Origin: Zantedeschia hybrid cultivar
Lineage: Eukaryota; Streptophyta; Magnoliopsida; Alismatales; Araceae
Assembly (NCBI GenBank): GCA_030544215.1
Contig: JARZZO010000009.1
Location: forward strand, 52,571,129-52,635,128
Direction: 5' to 3'
DNA: 64,000 nucleotides
Shown here: one piece after another, positions 12,880-25,199 of the stretch
Numbering within the stretch: position 1 is the stretch's first letter
Layout of the letters: each line of letters begins with the position of its first letter
Translations under genes and position numbers: made by a program
The notes under the pieces: model-generated
What the model saw: the letters and a program-made list of their open reading frames with translations, nothing else
Told to the model about the DNA's origin: nothing
Database searches by the model: none

Positions 12880-13101
12880 ATAGTGGGCACAGTAAAATCA
12901 CACGCACTGGGTGTCATCTGATTTTAAATCGGACGTGCATTATGCAAGACGCTATATTAGAAACTTTTACGTATAAGAATTTAACTTCAATCTCTTACGC
13001 GTAAGTAAGAATCTCTTACACAGCGTCTAGTGCAATGCGTATGTCCGATCTTCGTTCGGACAGCCGAGAGGGTGTACGGCTTTACCGTGCACACTGTAGC
13101 G
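12880..13101. mobile_element. Small inverted-repeat MITE just upstream of the synthase exons
   Basis: Imperfect inverted ends TAGTGGGCACAGTAAA and, read from the right, TACAGTGTGCACGGTAAA. A second inverted block inside is ATCGGACGTGCATTATGCA against ATCGGACATACGCATTGCA. It ends less than 70 bp before the first recognisable synthase exon, so it may have displaced the normal 5' part of that gene. Confidence 0.55.
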
Positions 13102-13167
13102 AAATGCACTCTGCTACGCCCTCTATGTATATATATAATGATAGCAACTTAACACCCACCTTAACAG

Positions 13168-16100
13168 CTTCTTCAAGGACCAGTTGGAAAAATCAGGGAA
13201 GCACTCGAGAAGGTTGAGCTTTCAATGTCTAGCTATGATACTGCTTGGGTGGCCATGGTTCCTTCTTCCAACTCTGCAATGAGTCCACAGTTTCCTCAAT
13301 GCATAGATTGGATCTTAGAGAACCAGCACCCGGATGGCTCATGGGGTCCTTATTGTCATCCTCATCTTATGAAAGATACTCTCTCCTCAACATTGGCTTG
13401 TGTCCTTGCCCTTAAACGCTGGAACCTTGGTGAAGATCATATAGATAAAGGTATCATCGCGGAAATGGTTCGCATCTTATACTAGTGATGTGTGTCCAAA
13501 TTGAATGTAAGCTTGATGTCTTACTTGTAGGGATCAACTTTATCTTATCTAATTTGCCATATATCAATGTCGAGAAGCAACATGCACCGATTGGGTTCAA
13601 TATCATATTTCCTCGTATGATTGGGCTTGCAAGAGACATGCGATTACATCTTCCCATTAGCCAGATTGACATAGACATGATGCTTCATATGCGGGAACAA
13701 GAACTGAAAAGGTACACAGCTGTATCTGTTATTCGTATATGTCTGTATTATGGCCTTCTACATGTCTCGCTTGAAGAACCTTGCAGTATATATTTTATTG
13801 AGTCTCACGTTCTAAGTGGGATTATCTTGTCTACTTTCATTTAGAGCATCTGAAGGCAGCTCTAAGGGAGCCAAGGCCTATCTTGCATATGTTGCAGAAG
13901 GATTGGATAGATTTCCAGAGTGGGAGGACTTAAGGAAGTATCAAAGAAAGAACGGATCTCTCTTTGATTCTCCATCTACGACTGCTGCTGCACTAATTAA
14001 CGATCGGGATTCTAAATGTCTGGAATATTTAAGTTCCCTCCTACAGAAGTTCGGGAATGCTGGTACGCAACTATGTCAACGTACGTACGATTTGTTTTAT
14101 GACATGTAGAGTCATGTGGTAATGTTCTTGGTCTCTGCCTTTTACAGTTCCTGCTAGATACCCTATGGACATGCATGCCTGTCTTCACATGGTTGACTCT
14201 CTTGAGGGGCTTGGACTGGATCAGCATTTTAGGAATGAGATAAAGGATATTTTGGATGAAGTATACAGGTAGAACCATGTATTTCTTTTGTACTATTCTT
14301 GTTAATTACTCTCCAAGCATCGAACATGACATAAGCTGAACATACTGCACAGACGATGCCAGCATAATGATGAAGAAATATATTCAAATATCGCAATATT
14401 TGCCATGGCATTTCGACTGTTACGGATGCACGGATATGAGATTTCTTCTGGTATTTCTCTACTTTTATACTTAAGGGTTGTTTGTTTTAGTCTAAAACAA
14501 TGTAATTTGAAACAATTGTTTCATTTTACAGTGTTTTCAGTTCTTTGAAATGATGTAAAATAATGTAAAGTGAAATCTTGTTTGGGTCTTGTCTGCCCAC
14601 TTGGTTTACAGCAAAAGTCCACCCTAAACCAAAACAAGAAGATTGAAACATCTCTCTTATTTTATTTTACAAACAACCAAATAAATATTTCCTGATTCAA
14701 AAACAAGAAAATTTCATTTGTTTTGAAACCAGTGATTTTTTAACCGGTGATTTACAAAATTTTGCACTAAAACAAACAACCCCTTGTCTGTTGAGGTAAA
14801 AACAAGAGCTCTATAATCTCACCCTCCATAATTCCAAATATTGGTGCCCTCACCCTCCATAGTCCCAAATATTGGTGTCCACCAATAGAGCCCACAGCTG
14901 TTCTTATTGAATTTAGAATTTTTTGTATATACCATGTCTATATATATATATATATATAACCCCGACTTCCATATATTGCTATCATTACCTAAAAGTTGTG
15001 GTTATGTCCTTTCTATCAAAATGCCATAAATTTCAATTGAATATGTCAAAAGGATTTAGTATTTTTTAAATGTATATGCTCTTATATATATATATATATA
15101 CAGATTTTACGATATGTATAACAAAATGTAGAAGATTAGAATATAACATAAGTAGATAATTTATAAGGATAGATATACAAAAATCCTTAAATTTATTTAT
15201 TCTTCTACGGATGGAACTTTTAACCATGAATCCATGTTTTCAGACTTTTGTAGTCAGCTAGAAGAAGATTTCTTTCGGGATTCTCTGGAAGGACATCTGG
15301 AGGATACAATGACAGTTCTGGAACTACACAAGGCTTCGCAGCTCGGATTCCCAAGTGAATCTTTCTTCGATAAACTATACTTCTGGACAAGCAATTTTCT
15401 CTCAAAGAAAATATCAAACATCGGAACGGAAGAGAGACTTGGAGAGGTCAATTTCTGAACTAATACGCTAGATTGAAAACTTTTGTATTGGAATTTGAAG
15501 GTCACGACAGTGCAGAACATTTTTCAGCTGATTCTATTTTTAAGTTAATGACAAGGTTTAGAACAGGCACAGCTCTCTCAGGTGGATTACGCTCTTAAGT
15601 TCCCTTTGGTTCGCAACATGAAACGTCTAGAGCACAGGAGAAACATTACGCACTTGAGTATCGATAATTTTCGGATCCTGAAAACATCATATAGGTAAGC
15701 CTTCTTGAGTGGGAATAATTTCTTTTCTTTGAAATTTGTTCATCTTGCAGAAATTGATTTGTACTTGGGATTGATTGTCTCCGTGCAATTATGAAGGTTA
15801 TGGAACATTGACAGTAAGGACATCCAAGACTTGGCAGCTGAAGAGTTCAATAACTGCCAGGTCATATATCAAAAAGAACTGGAGCAACTCCACAGGTATA
15901 CGAAACGGCTGCTTTCCGGATAATTACATACGCAAGCCCTTATAAATGGTTCTTTTTTTTTAGACAATGTGGCTTAGTGGTTACAGGCCAAAGTATCCAG
16001 CTTGAGGAGTTGAGATCGAGTCCGTCAAAGACAACGAATAAACCGTTCAAGTGGGCGAAATTTTCGCTCAAAGAGCGAATAGTTCCACAAGATGGCCCTT

Positions 16101-19100
16101 GCCCGTACACAACGTGGACGGGGTCGATCCCGCGCCCTCCCGCCTTCTGCGCAGAGGGGCGCACCACTGTGCTACGCGCGTGCGTGCCCTTATAAATGGT
16201 TCATGCTTTAGTTTACAACCCCAATTCTCTGTAATGTCATATGTACACCGCATGGTATTCGCATTTCATCGTGCGCCGTCGGCCGAAGGTTGGCAGAGTA
16301 CATTAACTCGGGATACGTCGAGGAGGAAAGCCTAGATAGCTAGCCCATCTAAGATCTGTCGCACATGAAAAATGACCAACATACCCCTCTAACGGGAGCT
16401 GCTACTAAGTGGGTACGTCATTTCCATGTCTGTATGTTATTTTAAGCCGATAAATTCATATCCACTACAATCATGGTACGGATGTAAGGTGAATATTCAT
16501 TTCTGAATAATATTTTTCAAATCTGAAACAGATATGGCTAATATTTAGATACTTGCTCACAGCTCAAAATATGTTAAAAATAAAGAACCCAAACGTATAG
16601 TTATTTCTACCGCTCCTTTGAGTTTGATTTTTGATTTATATGATTCTTTTGAATTGTGGGATCAGAGATCGGATTATAAGAACATATAGATCGTATTAGA
16701 GTCCACTTATTTTTTTTAAAATAAGGTTTTTTTAATAAAAATACCATCAAGTGGTAGAGATAATTTTAATCACTCTTTAGATGGGTAGGAAGAATGAATG
16801 ACTTTTATAGCGCGACAATGAGAGGTCCCGGAGAGGCTTGGTTGCTCCAAAGGCGCAGCCGCACACGTTGTAAGGGGACCACCAGCCGTGCTGGGCCTCA
16901 TGAGATCAGCTAGGCTTGGTAGTAATTAATTTGGGGGAACTTGCCATCCTCAATTATAAACCAGTCGTTGGATCCAAGATCCAAATGTTAATAATGAACA
17001 CCTACTTGAAGTGGATCTTGAACGGATTTCTGTTAATAATCTGCCAAATATTATATTTAGATAACTATCTATGCGAATAGATGATACAAATTGGATCTGG
17101 CTAAAATTTGAAGCCATTGGCAGCCCTACTAATTCATTACCGCTTTCCTTACGTACACGAGAGTAGCTACGGGACATTATGGATAGGGAATGAGACAGTG
17201 CTAGGCTGACTATGGAGGAGGCATTTTATTGGTCTATTCGTGTCCTCCTTGTACCTCAATTAAATTCTGCATGGAATATTGATCTAATGGAATTGGAATT
17301 GAATCAGAGGGATATAATCGTAAACTTATTATTTTTCATGGTATTAGTGACAATATATATAGAGAATTTGGGGTCTGCATGTAATTATCCCCGATGAAAA
17401 TCGGCCCATTTTATTTTATTGACCTCTTTATTTTTTCTGAAATCTTTCAATAGATGGACTAGAGAAAGCAGACTAGATCAACTAAGCTTTGCAAGGGAAA
17501 AGACGGCATACTGCTACTTCTCAGTTGTGGCGCTAGTCTTCCATCCTGAAATGTGTGATGTTCGTACATCATGGACCAAAACTAGCGCGTTAGCCACCAT
17601 TTTGGATGACTTCTTTGATGTTGGGGGTTCCAAAGAGGAACACCAAAATCTCATACAGATCATGGAACGGTATATATATATATATATTTAGTTTCCTGCC
17701 CTCTTTCGCTCTTAATTATTCTGCTTGATGTTTAGATGAGGGTTAAACCCTCTTGTGATTCTATATGTTTTTCAGGTGGGATGAGAACTGGGAACAAAAT
17801 TGTTGCTCGGAAAATGTCAAGATCTTGTATTCTGCACTTCGTGCCACAGTCAATGAGCTTGGAGCTAAGGCATTTATGATACAGAAGCGTGATGTCACAA
17901 GCCATATAATTGAAACCGTAAGTTTCAATGCCATCTTTCTTTCGATTATATATGTGAATCATCTATGGCCATGAATTAAGTAATTAGGAACGTGTCTGAA
18001 TCTTAATTAGGTGAATATTAGCTGAGTTTGGCTTATCAACGAATATATATAACTTGATTAATCCTTTTATTAACATCATATGGAGATATATATTTGACTT
18101 GACATTAATTGTGCGAGGATAGTGGCTCGATTTGGCACGGTCCATGATGAAAGAGGCAGAGTGGCAGCAGAAGAAGATCATACCCACGATGGAAGAATAC
18201 CTCAACACTGCAAGTGTATCCATTGCTCTGGGGGCCATCGTTCTTCCAACACTCTATTTTGTTGGTCCAGAGCTCTCTTTAGATATCACCAACCATCCAG
18301 AGTACCACAAGTTAAACCAACTAATGTGCGTGGGTGCCCGTCTCCTTAATGACATACGGGGTTTCGAGGTAAGATTCACATCATGACAATTCTCAGCTTC
18401 ATGGTAGCTTTACCTTGAAATATAAAGTCGCGTCGCAAAATAGGAGCTAGTGTTGTGTTGAGTATCCGTTTTTTTGCTGTATCTCTTACGTTAATTTTGA
18501 TCTTTATATTTGTTTCTTACACTGTCCACATTCATACTAATCTTTTTCTTTCTCTATAAACACCCTTGGTGGGTAGGGTCTGGTCTCTTGCCAGGCAAGT
18601 GCCACCTTCCCTTTACTCCCCTTGATTCTTTCTCCGCAGTGTTTCCCATGGGAACTGAACCTTTTGACCTACGGTGTGTAATGGAATGTCTTAGTGCTTC
18701 TTATCCTCTCCCTTTTCAGTCCTCTCTGATAACTGAATAAATGGTCCCGTGTGTGTCGCGCGATGGACACACTCCCCGCCACTGGCAGGCCCGCGAGGGA
18801 CATATTTCCTACCCTGCGCTCATTCCGGCAGTTTGCCAAGTCTCGAACCCGGGACCCTCTTTGGGTTTCCCCTCCCAAGTGTCCCCCCCCCAGCCAACTG
18901 GACTACTTGTTAAAAAAAAAAGAAAAGAATAAATCAAGAATAAGATACGTCCCACCTTATCTGAGCTAATTCGCTTTGGTTGCACATATCCCTTATTTTG
19001 TATGAGAATGGTTTACTCTGAAATAAGCTCAAATTGTTATTTTAACTAGAATAGAGACTGTTGATGCTTATTTTTATGTACTTTAGTTTTCATTTGTTTT

Positions 19101-21556
19101 AATTAATTCAATTTTAATACTCTAAGTAAAATACCAATTCGATTATCAAAGCAAAAATTCTCTTACTCAGGTATAAGCAAATCTTGAATTGCTTATGTCA
19201 AGATAAGCAATTCGGTGATCAAATCAAATAAGCCCTTCGAATACTCCCCATCCGTAATAATCAAATTATCCTAGCATGAATAATCTTACATACATGGATG
19301 TTTCTTGAGGATTGTCAATAAAGTAGCTAAACCAAATGTATCATTAATTGAAATTCTCAAGTTGATGAGTTTGTTTATATGTTTCATTCCTAGTGTGGAT
19401 AATCTGTATTACTATGAACAATTTAAGCACCTCGCATTTCCCAGCATAGAACATGAAAAATTTAAAGCATCTGCATGCTTTCTCAAGATGGTTGTCAATT
19501 GATCATCTAGCAAAAGCCACATTCAAGGGTTCCTACCATTTGTATGCCTCGGACAAATAGCTTTGGCATAGTCGATATTGGTTGTCCTTGTAGTTTGACT
19601 GATTATGAGTCAATGGTTTTACTTTAACTGACAAAAATCAACACAATTCTCCATACACAGTTTCTAGAATGGGAACCAAGGTTAGAATTATCCTCTTGCC
19701 CCATCCAAATTTGGTCACAATTTAGTGCACGGCTTGGTCTGGGCAAGGATGGCCAACCCTTTGATGCGTCTTGTCATAAATAAAAGGTAAAAATGCAGAT
19801 ATTGTTTTGAGGATAAAATTAATTAAAGTATAGTAGTCTCCAACTTTGGCAAATGATGAAATATTATTCTAAACCTTCATATTCAACAATTCACTTGAAC
19901 ATAGAGAAAAAGAAAATATAAAATCCTAGTGAGAGAAGAGAAAGTGGGAATTGTGAGGGAGGAAAAGTAGAGGGAAGAGAACTGGGGAAGGGGAGAGGGT
20001 GAGGAATCGCTAAGGGCAGCTTACATAGTTAGCTTCTCCTTGTTACTTATAAATGTAGCCATTCAAAGTTGTTGGATGGATCAACCGTTAACAAACTTCA
20101 AAATAGTATGTATATTAGTCATATTTTTTTTAAAAAAAGTAGAATTAGTAATTATAAAAATAGGATATAAAATGATCGTGTATCCTTTTCATTTTTAATA
20201 AGTTTTCTGGATTTTAAATTTAGAACCTAATGGCAGCTAGCTATGCGATTTTATAGGATCAAATTTGATTTTAACAATTGAAAATGATTTAGAATATTAG
20301 GCTCTACTTCTGCTCTAAATCCTACCAAACACTTAAAAGTTTACATCTATATGCTAAAAGGAGTTGAGAAACTTCACAAGTTCACGCTCATATACATGTT
20401 ATCGCATAGCCATTGAGCTCACGTATGCATACAAATGCTCCTCCTTACATCTTAAGTGTACTAAAATAAAACTAACCTCGTCAAATTTTGGTCAAATCGA
20501 AGTAAATGAATGTGGATGTTGAGTTAGATTGTGTTTGACAAATTTTAACGAAGAATATTGCTATGATCAGCTCGCACCTGTTCTTTCTTGTCTGGCTTGG
20601 TTCAAATACGAATAGAATATGCTTTTGAAATATGCCCATGGACCTTAGGTTTTTAATTTTATTTTTTATTATTATATCTTTTAAATCAATACAAAGACAT
20701 ATTGTTATACCAATTTTGTTAACATCTTATCTTCATCATAGTGTTTTGAACATGAGTTTAATTCATTAATTTTCATAATATTAGAAGTCTTTCCTTTATA
20801 TGTGCATATCACTTTCATTCATGCGTATCCATTTGTTTTTTAAAGGATTTTTACAATGAAGTTCGTCTCAGTCTATCTATAAGTTTTTAACTTTTTATCT
20901 AATGATATGTATGCATTATGTTGGAAAGCTTGACTTATCTAGGGTACTTGAAAAAAATGTGGTGTGAACAATCTTATAACTTCTTTGTTTAATAATTATA
21001 TACCTTTTATCTTAGTTCTTTTCTTAATCTTTTCATGATTATATTTGTTTTCTAATTATTTCAATAAGATTAATATATGATCTTGCATTCATATTCTTTT
21101 GAAAATGTCATCTATGATTCTTCTTTTGAATCTTTGTGACATCTTTCCTGTCCATATATACATCTTTATTATGCACGAAAGAGTTGTCCGTCATGCATGT
21201 ATTAAAATGCACAATGACCTACCAACCACTACTTATCATCACCGCCATCAATCATTTCACAGAGAGAAACAAAGGAAGGAAAACTGAATAGTGTCCACTT
21301 GTTGATGATGGAAGGCGATGGCTCCATGTCTGAAGATGAGGCTAAGGAAAAGAGTGAGTCTTTGATAAAATGCAATGGAAAAGAGTTTTTGAAATTAGTG
21401 TTACAAAATGAGGGGAGTGTGGTTCCAAGAGCTTGCAAAGACATATTTTGGAACATGAGCCAGTGTACTCAGTTCATGTACATGAGTATAGATGGATATT
21501 CTTCTCCCACGGAGATGGTCAATCCCATGAATCTTGTCATCCATGAACCTATTTAA
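13168..21556 (+). CDS. KS: Kaurene-synthase-like class I diterpene synthase, 12 exons, first exon not found
   Basis: Exons: 13168-13450, 13531-13711, 13845-14062, 14148-14268, 14353-14450, 15244-15446, 15567-15694, 15797-15895, 17454-17669, 17776-17917, 18123-18368, 21263-21556. All introns are GT-AG, phases match throughout, and no stop interrupts 742 codons before TAA. Recognisable blocks are SSYDTAWVAMVP (exon 1), the metal-binding DDFFD at 17605-17619, and NDIRGFERE spanning the last splice. The DxDD motif of class II cyclases is absent, so the protein should ionise a prenyl diphosphate such as ent-copalyl diphosphate, normally in plastids for gibberellin or defence diterpenes. The size fits a mature kaurene synthase lacking only the transit peptide. 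The acceptor TTAACAG before 13168 implies an upstream exon that I could not find; starting at the ATG 13225 would give a cytosolic form. The last intron is 2.9 kb. Whether the product is kaurene is not decidable here. Confidence 0.9.
14473..14785. mobile_element. MITE in intron 5 of the diterpene synthase
   Basis: Inverted ends AAGGGTTGTTTGTTTTAGT and, read from the right, AAGGGGTTGTTTGTTTTAGT enclose about 310 bp. The flanks TTA (left) and TTG (right) could be a decayed 3-bp duplication, as in PIF/Harbinger (Tourist) elements. No coding sequence. Confidence 0.65.
14819..14880. repeat. 31-bp tandem duplication in intron 5
   Basis: Two adjacent copies of a 31-bp unit beginning TCACCCTCCATA, differing at three positions. 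AT microsatellites lie at about 14938-14959 and 15084-15101 in the same intron. Confidence 0.8.
15953..16185 (-). mobile_element. tRNA-derived SINE, inverted, in intron 8 of the synthase
   Basis: A perfect 17-bp direct repeat GCCCTTATAAATGGTTC flanks it at 15936-15952 and 16186-16202. The T-run right after the left repeat is the A-tail of a minus-strand insert. On the minus strand the head carries an A box TAGCACAGTGG (16164-16174) and a B box GGATCGACCCC (16120-16130) about 33 bp apart, as in a pol III promoter. A plus-strand pair of similar boxes also exists at 15970-15980 and 16014-16023 (see findings). Length is about 233 bp. Confidence 0.85.
18740..18912 (-). mobile_element. Second SINE-like insert, in the last intron
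   Basis: On the minus strand an A box TAGTCCAGTTGG (18894-18905) is followed by a B box GGTTCGAGAC (18840-18849), the arrangement of a tRNA-derived SINE head. The GC-rich body contrasts with the AT-rich intron. I could not find a clear target duplication; the 3' end is a guess and may reach about 18545, where a T-rich run occurs. Confidence 0.5.
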
Positions 21557-22500
21557 GTGACCTTTGTTATTCATGGCAGCTTTCGGAAAAGAAGTATACG
21601 AGTCAAAAATTTATCTTTATTTGACCCAAGGTTGTTTCATTAATTTCTCTTTCTATTGTACATTTTTTCTTCAAAGAATGTTGTCTAATACCATGTGTAA
21701 GATTACTCTCTTTAATCGATACTCAAAATTACATATTTGAATTTCTAAATTTTTTCAATTTTAATTGATGCCTTAATGGATGTTGAGGTGCTAGCTCCAA
21801 CAACCCCATAATTGGCACTTGCAACGGCAAGGGTTCCAAATAGCTACCACTTATGACAACCTTATGCTAATGTCTTGTAAGGATGAAACTAAACCAAATT
21901 AATCTAATTCACATGCATGTTTGTATTTGATTTTTTTACATGTAGATATATATTTTGTATTTATTTTTTCATTATGCATGTAAATATGATTTCTTCAAAA
22001 TATTTGTATGTATAATTATAAAAAATCAATATTCAAATACTACTTATTCATATTCATAGATTCTCTTAAAAGTAAAGATATCATACATTTAATGAGTATG
22101 ATACTTGAAAAGTCAAATCCATATCAAACTTTTATATTTTAAGGTTATTTTCCATTAAAATCATGTTAACTATGTTACAAGCTATTTGCATATTTGTTTT
22201 CTAGAATACCACGGTCCCATTAATGATTACGAGTTAACATTTAAACGAAAGAAGTTGGTCATGAGCAACTTGGTTTGTGGATTTGGTGATTACTGTAAAA
22301 AAGGTGTTAGGAGACCTTAGAAGAATAACTCTACAATTGTTAGTAATCTTTTAAGCCCTCTGGGAGGGACATTGAAATTTGTGTTGTTGTTGGATCACAC
22401 TATGAGCTTTGCATCTCCTTTTGATGAATACCCTCAACTAAAATGCGACAACAAGTTTCATTCCTACTTGAAAAGCTAGTGTTTCAACTATTAGAAGATC
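21557..22500. other. Downstream of the synthase; no further gene
   Basis: AT-rich sequence after the synthase stop. It should contain the 3' UTR and poly(A) site, but no single signal stands out enough to mark. No other coding feature. Confidence 0.45.
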
Positions 22501-24866
22501 ATTGTAAATTGTCTTGCACGCATGACTGTTAGTGATTCTAATGCCCCCGTCGATGACCCATTTCGGCCGTAGTGGCCTATCATGAATCGAGCAGGACTGC
22601 CACAGTGGGAACAACCCAAAACATCAACTTAGTTTCTAGTGTGAACATATACATACATCCATGAACACCATAAAACAACCTTCATAACTACGAATTAAAC
22701 CCACTAAATAAATTGCTAATAATAATAACAAAAATATTTATCCAGATTCTTTAAACAATCTAAATAAAATATTTCACTACTTTAACTAAACTAAACTAGC
22801 CTATTACATCTCTTACTAATAAACTGAAAACAAATAGAAACATACACTTCTGGAAATCTTTAAGTCTAACTCTAACAATCCTACGCCTCCTGGACCTGTC
22901 TAGACTCTACCTCAGTCTTGCCTGAAAAAATAGTTAGCTAGCAAGAGTGAGCCCACATTGAACTCAACAAGCTCATAATCTAACAAACCACAGGTTCTGC
23001 GTATAATATAATATAAAAGAAAATTTCACATAATAGCATTTATTCATCTAAGCATGGAGACAATTATATCATACACCTACATCTTCATCCTATGCATACT
23101 TCTTCACACATAACATCATGGTAACATAATTATCATGCATGAACTAAACATGTATAACTATCATGAGTCATAAACATGAATAAAATCAGCATATATGCAT
23201 CTTTCTTAGCATGAACTATGCATGAATATTCTATACACAGATGCAATCATATCAAACATAAATAATCATGTGAATTAGGTATAAACTTAAAACAAGATTA
23301 TGTAACATGCAATCTTAACATAAACATGTAACATATTCTTTATCATACATCTTAACATTAACATACATCTTTCATCTTATCATAGCTTTAAACATGATCA
23401 CACATATCATGAGTATCTTTCCACGTTCTTATTATAGGATAAGCAACCAAAATACGACATAGAGGCGGCATCATCATCATCTTCTTCTTTGCTTAGTGGT
23501 AAAACAAGCCCATTAAGCCTTCGGCTGCGCAGTTGGGGGATTACACCACATATTCTCCCTAACTCCAAAGCGCCATGGTGTTCGATATTACTGTCTCATG
23601 GTTACCGATTGAAAATCAGGATTTCACTTGTTGCCTTGAGTTTATAGTTCTTCATGACCGTTAACCAAATAGATATGAAAATCTAGAGATGGCCCCTGTA
23701 AGGTTCAAGATGTGGCTCTAACTCAGTATAGCACTTTGGACCATATGGCACTTCGATCCCATACTATTGGCTGGTGTATCTACATCATTAACATCTTAAT
23801 TAAATGTATATGCATGAGACATATATCTTGTATGACATGCAGAAATAACAATGCATAAATCATGGTTAAAACCTTCATAATATCATGAAATAACATGCAA
23901 CATGTATATGTGATGCGTAAAATTATAGCAATAGATGAACTAGATGATAAATATCATATCTCATAAAAAAACAGAGATAATACTATTTCTCTATGGCTCC
24001 TGAATTGCATCATGGATAGCCGACGTGATTCGTAAATCATGTCAGACTTCCCTGATGTGTTTCAGGTCCGTGTTTTAATTTCTAACAATTTCACATATAA
24101 ATTGTTATTTTCGAAAACAAAAAATATAGGCATGCTATTAACATCATAAATATGTTATAACAGATTATTCAATGGTCATGGACGGTCATCAATATTTTCA
24201 GAGATTTAATAGGAATATTCTCATAACTTAATCATGGAAAAATTACTCATAAGTATGCTAGAAACTGATCAACTTAAATCATATGTTTCCACACATATTA
24301 TTAATAGCATGAGACTAATGATCAGAACATCATGTGATTATACTAACATGCAGAACTACTCTAAATAGAGATGCAAACTTAATATCAATGGAAACTAGCA
24401 TGGATTAAACATATAATCATCTAATTAATTAGTGCAAGCATAAATAGGATCACCCATTAGTGATGTGAATTGTGATTTGCATCAACCATGCTTGACATCT
24501 TTCAGACTATTATGCTAGGAATTAAAAGGAAATAAGTTGCATGTGATATGACACGTAGGATGAATTGCGTCCATGAAAGCTGATACAATTTATGAATCAC
24601 TTCACCCCTTATCGACACGTTTCAAGTCGGATTTTCAGAATTCAATTATCTCGCGGGGTCTCATAGAGTTAAAGGAAAAGCAAGCATTAAGACATATTAT
24701 TAAACATCCTAGATTATCATTTACACATCTATTCATCACATAGATATAGCAGATAGTAAAATAGGGGGGTTTCTTTACATACAAATAGTATGCATTGAAA
24801 GTTAATCATCACTTGCCCCTCCTCCGATCGATCTAGAGTGCAAAACAACCCCCCCAGGTAAGGTGG
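22501..24866. other. Decayed repeat, probably LTR-type, with four degenerate dyads
   Basis: No gene. A block at about 23480-23760 (TTCGGCTGCGCAGTTGGGGG, AACTCCAAAGCGCCATGGTG) reads like the interior of a plant LTR. Four degenerate members of the spaced dyad family occur at 24006-24031, 24038-24063, 24566-24591 and 24598-24623, mutated mostly by C-to-T or G-to-A changes but keeping the exact 10-nt spacer. No boundaries could be set. Confidence 0.4.
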
Positions 24867-25199
24867 TGTTAGTATTAGGTAGCCCGAAAGCCAATCCGAT
24901 ACCATATATTATTCTATTTATTGATATATAATGCCATTAATTCATTGTGTGTAATTAGTTCGATCTATGTTTATCGTATCACGATGAAGTCCATAAACAT
25001 GCGCAACAGTCTTCGGATTATGATGAGATCATAATTACGGGACCGAAGACTTATAAACACATGTTCTTAATTGTTCCTAATCACGGGATGTTTGACAAAG
25101 ACATCAAACATCCGGATAGACTAGTACATGTTTTTTTAGCTCATATAATGAGGGTGATTGATTCTATAAGTCACTTGTATGGAGACTCTATGTTGGACC
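24867..25199 (+). mobile_element. Copia family B 5' LTR, first part
   Basis: Starts TGTTAGTATTAGGTAGCC and matches the 3' LTR beginning at 34428. It is interrupted at 25200 by an inverted family A LTR; its last five bases GGACC are repeated at 28928-28932, where this LTR resumes. The outermost member of the nest. Confidence 0.85.

Noticed and set aside
13035..13217. 60-codon ORF as the missing first exon of the synthase
   Set aside because: Its frame is different from the synthase frame, it overlaps the MITE, and it has no transit-peptide character.
15970..16023. tRNA gene on the plus strand
   Set aside because: A and B boxes are present but I cannot trace a cloverleaf, and it lies inside a SINE bounded by a 17-bp target duplication.
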